From assembly GCA_038231615.1 (NCBI GenBank), contig JBBRLA010000297.1, positions 1-9,849 of the forward strand: a stretch of 9,849 nt of DNA, in the 5' to 3' direction. The notes beneath the pieces were generated by a model, which saw nothing but the letters and a program-made list of their open reading frames with translations, was not told the origin of the DNA and did not search any database. Each line of letters starts with the position of its first letter. Position 1 is the stretch's first letter. Shown here in pieces: positions 1-6,149 of the stretch. The translations under genes were made by a program, and so were the position numbers. Source of the stretch: JBBRLA01 sp038231615 (lineage in GTDB: Bacteria; Myxococcota_A; Polyangia; Palsa-1104; JAEUJZ01).

Positions 1-644
1 CCATCCTGTATATCGCGTTTCTCGCCTCGACCGTCCTTGAGGCGAGCCTGATCCTGTTCTTCATCATCTACTCGTTCATCCACGTCGAGGAAGTGCAGCC
101 GCCTCCGCTGACGGTGACCTTTATCAGCTCGACGCCCCCGCCCCCGCCCCCGCCCCCGCCCCCGGCGGCCAAGAAGAAGACCAACCCCAAGGTGGTCAAA
201 CCGGTGGTGCAGCCAAACACGGTGCCGACGACGATCACCCAGCCCAAGGAGAAGGAAGAGCCCGAGGAGAAGAACGACAGCGAGGGCGTCGAGGGCGGGG
301 TGGAGGGTGGCGTCCCCGGCGGGGTGGTGGGCAGCGTGCCGACTGAGGTCAAGGCGCCGCCGCCCAAACCGAAGAACGTGCCCGCCTTCGCCATCAAGAA
401 GGACAAGCTGGGCGGCGAGATGCCTCACCTCCCGGAGGTGATCAAGTCCCAGCGCCGGGGCAGCACAGTCACCGGTTCGTACAAGATCTGCATCGACCAG
501 AGCGGCCGTGTCAGTTCGGTCACGCCCGTGGGCAGCGTCCCCGGCGCCGACGAGGCGATCATAGGGACGCTGCGCGGCTGGACCTACAAGCCGCAGGCGG
601 TGCCGGTGTGTTTCATCGAGAATTTCCAATTCGTGGTTGAGTAG
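1..644 (+). CDS. tonB: TonB-like energy transducer, 5' partial
   Basis: The reading frame is open from base 3, so the true start lies upstream; a GTG at 93 would remove the membrane anchor and is not the start. The visible 213 residues show, in order: one hydrophobic anchor (about residues 3-25), ten consecutive prolines (45-54), a basic stretch with KKK, Pro/Val/Lys-rich then acidic linker, a Gly-Val-rich repeat (about 95-110), and a C-terminal domain (about 135-213) with the family pattern 'V.G.Y.I.ID.SGRV..V', then 'LRGWTYKP' near the end. This is the architecture of TonB: an inner-membrane anchor, a periplasm-spanning proline-rich arm and a domain that grips the TonB box of outer-membrane receptors. 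The C-terminal domain has two cysteines (C163, C203, counted from the first visible codon). The adjacent exbB and exbD genes support the call. The product could serve a TolA-like or gliding-type role instead, but TonB is most likely. Confidence 0.88.
   Translation, partial: ILYIAFLASTVLEASLILFFIIYSFIHVEEVQPPPLTVTFISSTPPPPPPPPPPAAKKKTNPKVVKPVVQPNTVPTTITQPKEKEEPEEKNDSEGVEGGVEGGVPGGVVGSVPTEVKAPPPKPKNVPAFAIKKDKLGGEMPHLPEVIKSQRRGSTVTGSYKICIDQSGRVSSVTPVGSVPGADEAIIGTLRGWTYKPQAVPVCFIENFQFVVE
134..163. repeat. (GCCCCC)5 hexanucleotide repeat coding for a polyproline run
   Basis: Five perfect copies of GCCCCC lie inside the tonB-like gene. With the flanking bases they are read as alternating CCC and CCG codons, giving ten prolines. 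The unit is six bases, so gain or loss of units keeps the frame and changes the arm by two prolines. The complementary strand carries five runs of five guanines, which meets the usual pattern for a G-quadruplex on the template strand. Confidence 0.9.
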
Positions 645-652
645 CACACAAC

Positions 653-678
653 GCAAGCCGGTCCAGGCCGGCGCTTGC
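653..678 (+). other. Intercistronic hairpin between tonB and exbB
   Basis: GCAAGC (653-658) pairs with GCTTGC (673-678). Inside it CGG (659-661) pairs with CCG (668-670), with a two-base bulge (671-672) and a six-base loop. The stem can be extended outward by AC/GT with one more bulge. No T-run follows, so this is not a classic terminator. It sits in the 68-base gap between the tonB stop and the exbB start and could affect mRNA stability or the relative expression of the two genes. The structure is seen; the role is inferred. Confidence 0.4.
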
Positions 679-712
679 CGTCACGGTAAACCGGGCGAAA
701 CAGAGGAGCGAC

Positions 713-1408
713 ATGGAGTTCAATATTGTATCTCTCTGGCATGGGGCATCTTTCCCAGGAAAGGCGGTCATCGTCATCCTGGCGGTCATGGGCATTTACA
801 TGATCGCCATCGGCTTCGAGCGGATGAACACCTTCATGAAGGCGAAGACCCGCTCCCTGGAATTTGTCATCAACCTGCAGCAGAAGCTGCGGGACCACGA
901 CGTGAGGGCGGCGCTGAGCCTGGCGCAGGTGAAGCCCCAGAGCCCGATCGCGCTGGTCATCGAGGCGGCCCTGAAGGAATACTTGGACGGCATGAACGCG
1001 CTGAAGACGATGGGTCCGGAAGACGTGGGCGACTTCGACCTGGTGGACAACGTGAACCGGGCGCTGGACCGGGTGAAGGAGCGTGAGATCGCCGACCTGA
1101 AAAAGGGCCTGGGCGGCATCGCGACCATCGCCTCGGCCGCGCCCTTCGTCGGTCTGTTCGGCACGGTCGTCGGCATCATCAACGTCTTCGCGACGATGAA
1201 GCTCTCCGGCGGCGGCGGCATCGCGGCGGTCGCCGGCGGCATCGGCGAGGCGCTGGTGACCACCGCAGCGGGTCTGCTCATCGCGATCCCGGCGGTCATG
1301 GTGTTCAACTACTTTACCAACGCCATCGACGCCTTCGTCGTCGACATGAATGAGACAAGCTCGGAGCTGATCTCCTTCATGCTGCGCGAGGGGCGGAAGG
1401 CCGCCTGA
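713..1408 (+). CDS. exbB: ExbB/MotA/TolQ-family proton channel subunit
   Basis: The 231-residue product matches ExbB/TolQ in length and layout. TM1 is near residues 17-35, followed by a cytoplasmic region of about 95 residues, TM2 near 134-158 with 'GLFGTVVGIINVF', and TM3 near 173-199 with 'GIGEALVTTAAGLLIAIPAV'. E179 in TM3 and T151 in TM2 align by eye with the conserved channel residues of E. coli ExbB (E176 and T148). In this family ExbB pentamers surround ExbD and couple proton flow to force generation for TonB. The ATG follows an AGAGGAG ribosome-binding site at 702-708. The gene lies 68 bases after tonB and 6 bases before the first exbD, consistent with one transcript. TolQ is the main alternative, but a TonB-like gene directly upstream favours ExbB. 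Confidence 0.93.
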   Translation: MEFNIVSLWHGASFPGKAVIVILAVMGIYMIAIGFERMNTFMKAKTRSLEFVINLQQKLRDHDVRAALSLAQVKPQSPIALVIEAALKEYLDGMNALKTMGPEDVGDFDLVDNVNRALDRVKEREIADLKKGLGGIATIASAAPFVGLFGTVVGIINVFATMKLSGGGGIAAVAGGIGEALVTTAAGLLIAIPAVMVFNYFTNAIDAFVVDMNETSSELISFMLREGRKAA

Positions 1409-1414
1409 GGCACC

Positions 1415-1954
1415 ATGGCGAGCCTCAACAACAGCGGCAATGGCGGCATCAGCGACGCGGTGCTCAAGAAGCGCAAGCGGCGCATTCACCAGCGGCACAA
1501 GCTGGCCATCGGGACGGCCACGATCCGCTCGGACATCAACGTCACGCCGCTGGTCGACGTGGTGCTGGTGCTCCTCATCATCTTCATGGTGGTGACGCCG
1601 ATGATCACCCGCGGCAAGAACGTGGAGATGATCGAGACCCAGCACCACGACCAGAAAAGCGACTCGGGCGAGCAGATTGTCGTATCGGTCACCTGTAACG
1701 GGCCACGGATGGCCGTGGACAAGTGGACCTGCGAATCCAGCTCGGTCTACGTCGGCACCGAGAAGGCCGAAGGGGAGCAGGCGATCGTGGACAAGGTACA
1801 GCAGGAGATGCGGGCCCACGCCGGGCGAGAGATCTACCTGAAGGCCGACCGAAGGTTGCCTTACGGCATGGTCCGGGATGCGATGGAGCATGTCCACGCC
1901 GCCGGGGTCGGGGCCGTATCCCTCGGGTCGGAAGAACTGAAGAAGGAGAACTAG
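1415..1954 (+). CDS. exbD: ExbD/TolR-family biopolymer transport protein, first copy
   Basis: The 179-residue product has a basic cytoplasmic N-terminus of about 40 residues (longer than in many ExbD proteins), one membrane helix near 46-63, and a periplasmic domain. The segment 'RSDINVTPLVDVVLVLLIIF' is the family signature; D48 is the conserved proton-carrying aspartate (D25 in E. coli ExbD). The periplasmic part contains C94 and C106, twelve residues apart, which could form a disulfide. It ends with 'YLKADRRLPYGMVRDAMEHV', the usual ExbD/TolR C-terminal pattern. The start lies six bases after the exbB stop, with GAGG overlapping that stop region as a likely ribosome-binding site. In the motor, an ExbD dimer sits inside the ExbB pentamer. 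It is followed two bases later by a second exbD. Confidence 0.92.
   Translation: MASLNNSGNGGISDAVLKKRKRRIHQRHKLAIGTATIRSDINVTPLVDVVLVLLIIFMVVTPMITRGKNVEMIETQHHDQKSDSGEQIVVSVTCNGPRMAVDKWTCESSSVYVGTEKAEGEQAIVDKVQQEMRAHAGREIYLKADRRLPYGMVRDAMEHVHAAGVGAVSLGSEELKKEN
1943..1948 (+). promoter_or_regulatory. Shine-Dalgarno site fixing the start of the second exbD
   Basis: AAGGAG lies eight bases before the ATG at 1957. The same frame is open as far back as 1723, but that longer reading overlaps the first exbD and lacks family similarity. This site and the ExbD-like N-terminus together select 1957 as the start. Confidence 0.75.
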
Positions 1955-1956
1955 CC

Positions 1957-2364
1957 ATGGCCTTCAGTGGTGGTGGCAAGGGCCTGCGATCGGACATCAA
2001 CGTCACGCCGCTCATCGACGTGGTGCTGGTGCTGCTGATCGTGTTCATGGTACTGGTGCCGAAGCTCTTGAACGAGACGCCGGTGGACGTACCGCCGAAG
2101 GCGCCGCCGGATTCGGCGGTGCAGCCGCCCAGCGACGATCAGCTGGTGTGCAGCATCTCGGAAGACGGCCGGATCGCGATCAACAATGAAGCGGTGACGC
2201 TGGATGAGCTTCCTGAGAAGGTGCGGAAGCTGATGGAGAACCGCAGCAAGAAGCTGATGTTCTTCAACCCGGACGATGCCGCGAACTACGGAGTGGTCGC
2301 CAAGGTGATGGACATCTGCCGGGGATCAGGCGTCAAGATCATTGGCATCATGACCAAGAATTAA
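1957..2364 (+). CDS. exbD: ExbD/TolR-family biopolymer transport protein, second copy
   Basis: The 135-residue product has the normal ExbD length: a short cytoplasmic tail, a membrane helix near 18-35 with signature 'RSDINVTPLIDVVLVLLIVF', and a periplasmic domain. D21 is the conserved aspartate. A Pro-rich segment (about 42-58) follows the helix. The C-terminal part 'NYGVVAKVMDICRGSGVKII' fits the ExbD/TolR fold. It differs from the first copy in nearly all of the periplasmic domain, while the helix region is almost identical even at the DNA level. Tandem unlike ExbD proteins may form a heterodimer in one motor or serve different partners; which applies cannot be told here. It is the last gene of the operon, 20 bases before a strong terminator. 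Confidence 0.92.
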   Translation: MAFSGGGKGLRSDINVTPLIDVVLVLLIVFMVLVPKLLNETPVDVPPKAPPDSAVQPPSDDQLVCSISEDGRIAINNEAVTLDELPEKVRKLMENRSKKLMFFNPDDAANYGVVAKVMDICRGSGVKIIGIMTKN

Positions 2365-2383
2365 CTACAAGATCGCCGGAGAC

Positions 2384-2420
2384 AGCCCGCCCTTCTCACA
2401 AAGGGGCGGGCTTTTTGTTT
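2384..2420 (+). terminator. Rho-independent terminator of the tonB-exbB-exbD-exbD operon
   Basis: AGCCCGCCC (2384-2392) pairs perfectly with GGGCGGGCT (2404-2412), giving a nine-base-pair GC-rich stem with an eleven-base loop. The stem is followed by T-rich TTTTGTTT. It lies 20 bases after the last exbD stop. In the opposite direction the hairpin is not followed by a T-run, so it is mainly a + strand terminator, though the stem also lies 22 bases past the convergent lipoprotein gene. Confidence 0.92.
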
Positions 2421-2441
2421 CTGGCCTGGTTCCTCCAGCCG

Positions 2442-3527
2442 TCACTGCGAAAGCTGCACCAGGAAGCGCTGCCAATCGTTGCCGCCACGATCATCCTGCA
2501 CCAGCACCCACAACTGGACTTCATGTACCGCGGCCGGCGCGGGAAAGCTGGCATCGTCGTTCTGCCACTTGGTCTGGGGCTGCATGTCGCCAGTGCGCTC
2601 CTGGGTGTACTTGCCGTCCGTGGCAAACCAGCTATAGCGCAGGGTCTCGGCGATCTCGCCGCGACCGCTCTGGTCCAGCGGAGTGTAGCGTTCCACCGAG
2701 TCTTGGGTCGAGGTCGCCAATAGGAAGATCGGCTGGCCCCGGCGCACGGAGAAGGACGGCTGGCACGGGCCGGCGGCCGGGCAGGGAGTCAGCGCCACGG
2801 GGCTTTGCGGCTGGTCGTTCGCATCGCCGGTCAACGAGGCCATGACCGACATCAACGTGGGGTTGCGGTTGATCGGGTGCAGGGGCGAGGTCGCGGGGTC
2901 CATTCCTGCCGGGGCCAGCACCACCCGGGCGAAGAAGAAAGCCGTCTCGTTGTCCAGCGGGTCGGTGGAGCCGGCCTTGATGTTGGCATGCAGGACGATG
3001 GGAAGTTGCAGATCGATCAGGCCTTGGGTCGGGCCTGGGGGCGGGTTTTGCGGTCCTGTGGCGAGCAGGCCGACGAAGGCCTTCTGCAGGGTGGCCACGC
3101 TCACGTCGATCTGCGCCCCGGTCCCCAGGGGAATCAACGACGGGTTCTGATCCGGCGGCGGCGACACCACGCCTGGCTGTGGGGTCTGGGGGACCCCGGG
3201 GAAGGCCTCGCAGGCGGGGTCTATGGACCCGGTGTCCAGAAGCGATCGGGACGTCGCGCACAGGTAAAAGGACAAGGTCACCGGAGGCTCTGCCGAAAGG
3301 CGCCGCCCCGGGCCGCCGATGGACGGGGCGAGCCCGGCCAGGTGCGGCGGCAAGAGTCGCAGCGTACCGAGCTGCACGTCGGCCAGGTCGGCGATGCCCC
3401 CGGGCTGCCCGACCCGGGCATCCAGCACGCGCAACTCGCGCACCAGGCCGTCGGGGTCCAGCCCCAGGTCGCAGCCCGAGGCCCCGGCCAGCATCAACAG
3501 GGAAAGCAAGAGCACAGGTCGCATCAT
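2442..3527 (-). CDS. Predicted lipoprotein of unknown function, coupled to the TonB receptor
   Basis: I do not recognise a named family. The 361-residue product starts with a lipoprotein signal peptide: MMRP, a Leu-rich core, then 'AGASGC' with C19 as the likely lipidated cysteine. Residue +2 is Asp, which in E. coli keeps lipoproteins in the inner membrane; whether that rule holds here is unknown. The middle (about 110-170) is rich in Pro, Gly and Gln. The C-terminal part (about 260-361) looks beta-rich, with 'LRYSWFATDGKY', a later 'VQLWVLVQDDRGG' and a final 'W.RFLVQL', which resembles a PKD/Ig-like fold. Other cysteines are C90, C106, C249 and C255. Its ATG overlaps the receptor stop by one base (TGATG), so the two are probably translationally coupled and functionally linked, perhaps as an accessory ligand-binding or assembly subunit. 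An in-frame ATG three bases downstream is possible. Confidence 0.82.
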   Translation of the reverse strand: MMRPVLLLSLLMLAGASGCDLGLDPDGLVRELRVLDARVGQPGGIADLADVQLGTLRLLPPHLAGLAPSIGGPGRRLSAEPPVTLSFYLCATSRSLLDTGSIDPACEAFPGVPQTPQPGVVSPPPDQNPSLIPLGTGAQIDVSVATLQKAFVGLLATGPQNPPPGPTQGLIDLQLPIVLHANIKAGSTDPLDNETAFFFARVVLAPAGMDPATSPLHPINRNPTLMSVMASLTGDANDQPQSPVALTPCPAAGPCQPSFSVRRGQPIFLLATSTQDSVERYTPLDQSGRGEIAETLRYSWFATDGKYTQERTGDMQPQTKWQNDDASFPAPAAVHEVQLWVLVQDDRGGNDWQRFLVQLSQ

Positions 3528-6055
3528 CAGAAGTCGCCCCTCACGCCGAGGTTGGGGAAAAATGGGATGCCGGTGACCAGGCCGCTCTGGTAAAGCTGCC
3601 TGCCGCCGTACACCAGCAGCTCCGGGTTGGACCGATTGTACAGGTTCTGAATGTCAAGATAAAGGCCCAACTTCCAGCGGTTGAAGGTGAAGGTCTTGTC
3701 GATCCGCAGGTCAAGCTGCTGAAAGGCCGGCAGGCGGGAGGTTTCGAGCCCGCCCAACACCGGCTCGTAGACCTGGTTTTTCAGGCTGCGGATGCCGCTG
3801 ACCGTGGGGGTGTTGGGGTTGCCGGTGACGTAGCGGAAGCGCACGCCGGCCTCCAGGCCCCAGAAGGGCAGTTTGTAGCTGGCGACGAGGGTCAGGATGT
3901 GGGTCTGATCGAAGCGGAAGAGGAACCAGTCCTGCTCGGGGCGGTCCTTGCGCTCGCTGCGCGAGAGGGTGTAAGCGATCCAGCCGAAGAAGTTATGCCA
4001 CAGGCGCTGCCGGACCAGGAGTTCGCCGCCGTAGGCGCGGCCGAGGCCCCCGTTGTCGTAACGTATGGACGGGTCGGTGACCACCAGGGAGCGCAGGTCC
4101 TTGTAAAACCCCTGGGCCTCGATGTGCAGGGTGCGGGTGGGGTCCACGTCCAGACCCAAGACGTAGGTGGTGCCCAGTTCGAAGTCGAGGTTGGGGTTGC
4201 CGAAGCTTTTGGAATTCTCGGCGCCGGTAGGCGCTTGATGGTAGATGCCCAGCGCCCCCTTCAAGGCCAGGAGGCCGGGCACCACCTGCACCTGGACCAG
4301 GAGCCGCGGCTCGGGCACCACCACCCAGCGGGAGATCTGGCCGTCGTAGGAGCGCAGGTAGGCCGCCTCCAGACGGAGCTGCGGCGATATGAGCAGCCGC
4401 CGGTCAAAGAGGAAGAGGCGCGCGATGGCGTAAGGGGCGGTCTGGACCAGGTGGGCCACCGAGGCGTCGGAAACGGCCGCCGTGGTAGAGGGCATGAGAC
4501 CCATCATGCCGGCACCGCTGGAGTTGGGCCCGCCGGTGGTGTTGGAGACCACGGAGAAGGAGGTGCGGGCACCCTGGAGGTCGACGCCAAAGGCGGTGTC
4601 GAGCTGCGGGAGGAAACGGTGGCGCAGCTCGCTGCGCAGGTTGTATGCGACGGTCAGGAAGTCCAGCTTGAGCGGGTTTCCACCCAGCCCTTGGACGCCG
4701 GTGTTGAGGGTGAAGGTGTCGCCCCCGATGGATGGCATGACCGTGAGCTGGGTGTCGCGGTCGAAGCGGTGGGTGAAGCGGACGCGGGCGCGGCTGAAGT
4801 AGGTGTGGCTGTCGATGTCGACGCTGGCGTTGGGGTCGGGGTTCTGCACGCGGGCGGCGATGTCGTCGGTCGAGCCGAAGATGAAGAGGTCGATGTCGTC
4901 GCGCGGGGTGGGCCGGTAGGACAGGGCAAGCTGGTAGTCCCAGTAAAAGGGGGAGATCTGGAAGTTGCTGCGGTTGAAGATGGGCAGGAAGGCGGAGATC
5001 CAGCTGACCCGAGCGCCGACGGCGAAGTAGAGCTTCTTGGTGATCGGGCCTTCGACGGTCAGCGAGCCGTCGATGAGGTCCAGGGTGACCGAGCCGTGGA
5101 GGCGGTCCTGCTTGGGGGTGCGGGTGGTGATGTCGACCATGCCTCCCAGGCCGCGGCCGTAGTCGGCGCCGTACCCGCCGGGGCGGAAGGCCAGGTCCTG
5201 GACAAACTCTGAGTTGATGGTCGAGCGGAAGCCGCCGAAGTGGTACAGAGTGGGGAGCTGCACGCCGTCGGCGTAGACGCGGGTGTCGCCGGGGGCCGAG
5301 CCCCATACCACCAGGAGCCCCCCGCCAAAGGGGGCGCGGGCCACGCCGGGGAGGTTCTGCACCGCCTTGAGGGCGTCGTTCTGGGTGCCGGGAATGCGCT
5401 TGAGTTCGTCGACGGAAAGGACCTGCTCGATGACCTCCTTGCGGATCGGCTCGCCGCGGACCACCGCCTCGAAGGCGCCCTGGCGGCGCAGGGCGTAGTA
5501 GGTGACCTCGCGGCGGCGGCCGGCGGTGAGCTTCTCAGTGGTGCGGGCCGAGCGGATGCGGCTGCCGGTGAGGGCGACGCTGACCTCGCCGGGAAGCAGG
5601 CCGGCGAAGGAGAAGCGGCCGGCGGCATCGGTGATGGCCTCTTGCGCCGGCTGCGAAGGGGGGCTTTTCCGGACCACCCCGACGCGGATGCCGGACATGG
5701 GGTCTCGGCTGCCCTTCTCCAGGACGACGCCGGTAAGGGTGACGCCGGAGACGGGGGCGGCGGGCGACGCGACGGCAGGGGGCGGCGCGCCTGCGAGCGG
5801 CGGTGCAATCGTGGCAGGCGGTGAGCCAGGGACGGCATGCGACGCGACAGCAGGGGGTGGTTGCGCGGGCTGCGTCGGCGGCGGTACATGCTGAAGCAGG
5901 TGTTCCGGCACCGACGGTGGGTAAAGCTCGGTCTCAGCGTCGGAAATCGTCGGATCGACAGGCCCGTGCGCCAGCGCCGTGCCCGGGACGAGCAGCGCGA
6001 GCACCAGGCCGGGCCAGAAGGGGATGCGACTCATCGGGGACAAGATTCGACTCAT
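3527..6055 (-). CDS. TonB-dependent outer-membrane receptor with N-terminal carboxypeptidase-regulatory-like domain
   Basis: With this start the product has 842 residues. In order: a signal peptide ending 'VPGTALA' (cleavage after about A29), a Pro/Ala-rich linker (about 58-103), a carboxypeptidase-regulatory-like beta domain (about 105-189, with 'ITDAAGRFSFAGLLPGEVSV'), a TonB-box-like 'FEAVVRGEP' (195-203), the plug domain (about 205-330, with 'VYADGVQLPTLYHFGGF' and 'YGADYGRGLGGMVDI'), and a 22-strand-type barrel. The C-terminus has 'LYLDIQNLYNRSNPE' and ends in Phe, as expected for BAM-assembled barrel proteins. It should import a ligand through the outer membrane using TonB force, but the ligand cannot be read from the sequence. 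Start choice: ATGs at 6055 and 6034 both leave a good signal peptide and neither has a clear Shine-Dalgarno; the frame also opens at 6103, but that lies upstream of a plausible promoter and spoils the signal peptide. The next gene overlaps its stop by one base. Confidence 0.93.
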   Translation of the reverse strand: MSRILSPMSRIPFWPGLVLALLVPGTALAHGPVDPTISDAETELYPPSVPEHLLQHVPPPTQPAQPPPAVASHAVPGSPPATIAPPLAGAPPPAVASPAAPVSGVTLTGVVLEKGSRDPMSGIRVGVVRKSPPSQPAQEAITDAAGRFSFAGLLPGEVSVALTGSRIRSARTTEKLTAGRRREVTYYALRRQGAFEAVVRGEPIRKEVIEQVLSVDELKRIPGTQNDALKAVQNLPGVARAPFGGGLLVVWGSAPGDTRVYADGVQLPTLYHFGGFRSTINSEFVQDLAFRPGGYGADYGRGLGGMVDITTRTPKQDRLHGSVTLDLIDGSLTVEGPITKKLYFAVGARVSWISAFLPIFNRSNFQISPFYWDYQLALSYRPTPRDDIDLFIFGSTDDIAARVQNPDPNASVDIDSHTYFSRARVRFTHRFDRDTQLTVMPSIGGDTFTLNTGVQGLGGNPLKLDFLTVAYNLRSELRHRFLPQLDTAFGVDLQGARTSFSVVSNTTGGPNSSGAGMMGLMPSTTAAVSDASVAHLVQTAPYAIARLFLFDRRLLISPQLRLEAAYLRSYDGQISRWVVVPEPRLLVQVQVVPGLLALKGALGIYHQAPTGAENSKSFGNPNLDFELGTTYVLGLDVDPTRTLHIEAQGFYKDLRSLVVTDPSIRYDNGGLGRAYGGELLVRQRLWHNFFGWIAYTLSRSERKDRPEQDWFLFRFDQTHILTLVASYKLPFWGLEAGVRFRYVTGNPNTPTVSGIRSLKNQVYEPVLGGLETSRLPAFQQLDLRIDKTFTFNRWKLGLYLDIQNLYNRSNPELLVYGGRQLYQSGLVTGIPFFPNLGVRGDF
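3537..3542 (-). promoter_or_regulatory. Ribosome-binding site for the receptor-linked lipoprotein
   Basis: Read on the - strand, GAGGGG lies nine bases before the ATG at 3527, inside the last codons of the receptor gene. For the second ATG (3524) the spacing would be twelve, so the first ATG is preferred. It lets ribosomes ending the receptor restart on the lipoprotein. Confidence 0.5.
5764..5860 (-). repeat. 75-base duplicated unit in the receptor Pro/Ala linker
   Basis: A 22-base block at 5764-5785 recurs at 5839-5860 with two mismatches, exactly 75 bases (25 codons) apart. In the protein this gives two copies of PPPAVAS, near residues 66-72 and 91-97. It looks like the remnant of an in-frame tandem duplication in the flexible linker before the carboxypeptidase-like domain. 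Confidence 0.6.
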
Positions 6056-6067
6056 AAAGTGCAGGGG

Positions 6068-6097
6068 ATTATTTACTACTTTCCTGCCCGGCGTCAG
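6068..6097 (-). promoter_or_regulatory. Candidate sigma70-type promoter for the receptor operon
   Basis: On the - strand, CTGACG (6097-6092, four of six to TTGACA) is followed after 18 bases by AATAAT (6073-6068, five of six to TATAAT). This is one of the few AT-rich spots in the window. Transcription would start only a few bases before the ATG at 6055, or about 25 bases before the ATG at 6034. Found by eye; not tested. Confidence 0.4.
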
Positions 6098-6098
6098 C

Positions 6099-6126
6099 GT
6101 CATTCCTCAAGATTGGATGTCATTGC
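6099..6126. repeat. Direct repeat GTCATTSC, two copies 20 bp apart (candidate operator)
   Basis: GTCATTCC at 6099-6106 recurs as GTCATTGC at 6119-6126. The 20-base period is about two helical turns, so both copies face the same side of the DNA. A tandem GCGTCAGCGTCA (6091-6102) overlaps the first copy. All lie in the divergent gap between the receptor and the beta-helix gene, overlapping the candidate -35 regions of both promoters. A regulator site is possible but unproven, since eight-base repeats can arise by chance. Confidence 0.3.
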
Positions 6127-6149
6127 CTCTGCGAGCGCGGCGGTATACT
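6123..6149 (+). promoter_or_regulatory. Candidate promoter for the beta-helix/cytochrome operon
   Basis: TATACT at 6144-6149 matches five of six bases of the -10 consensus. TTGCCT at 6123-6128 is a weak -35 at a short 15-base spacing. The -10 ends nine bases before the ATG at 6159, so the mRNA would have almost no leader. That agrees with the absence of any Shine-Dalgarno sequence before this gene. Confidence 0.4.

Noticed and set aside
584..1897. 437-codon open frame on the - strand opposite exbB and exbD
   Set aside because: The translation is rich in Arg, His, Asp and Val with no family pattern, while the + strand reading gives clear ExbB and ExbD signatures and ribosome-binding sites.
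1723..1956. Extension of the second exbD back to 1723
   Set aside because: The extension overlaps the first exbD in another frame, is Arg/Gly-rich and unlike ExbD. A Shine-Dalgarno site at 1943-1948 and the family N-terminus support 1957.
3179..5212. 677-codon open frame on the + strand opposite the receptor gene
   Set aside because: It lies wholly antisense to the lipoprotein and receptor genes, is Gly/Ala/Arg/Val-rich without recognisable motifs, and such long antisense frames are common in GC-rich genes.
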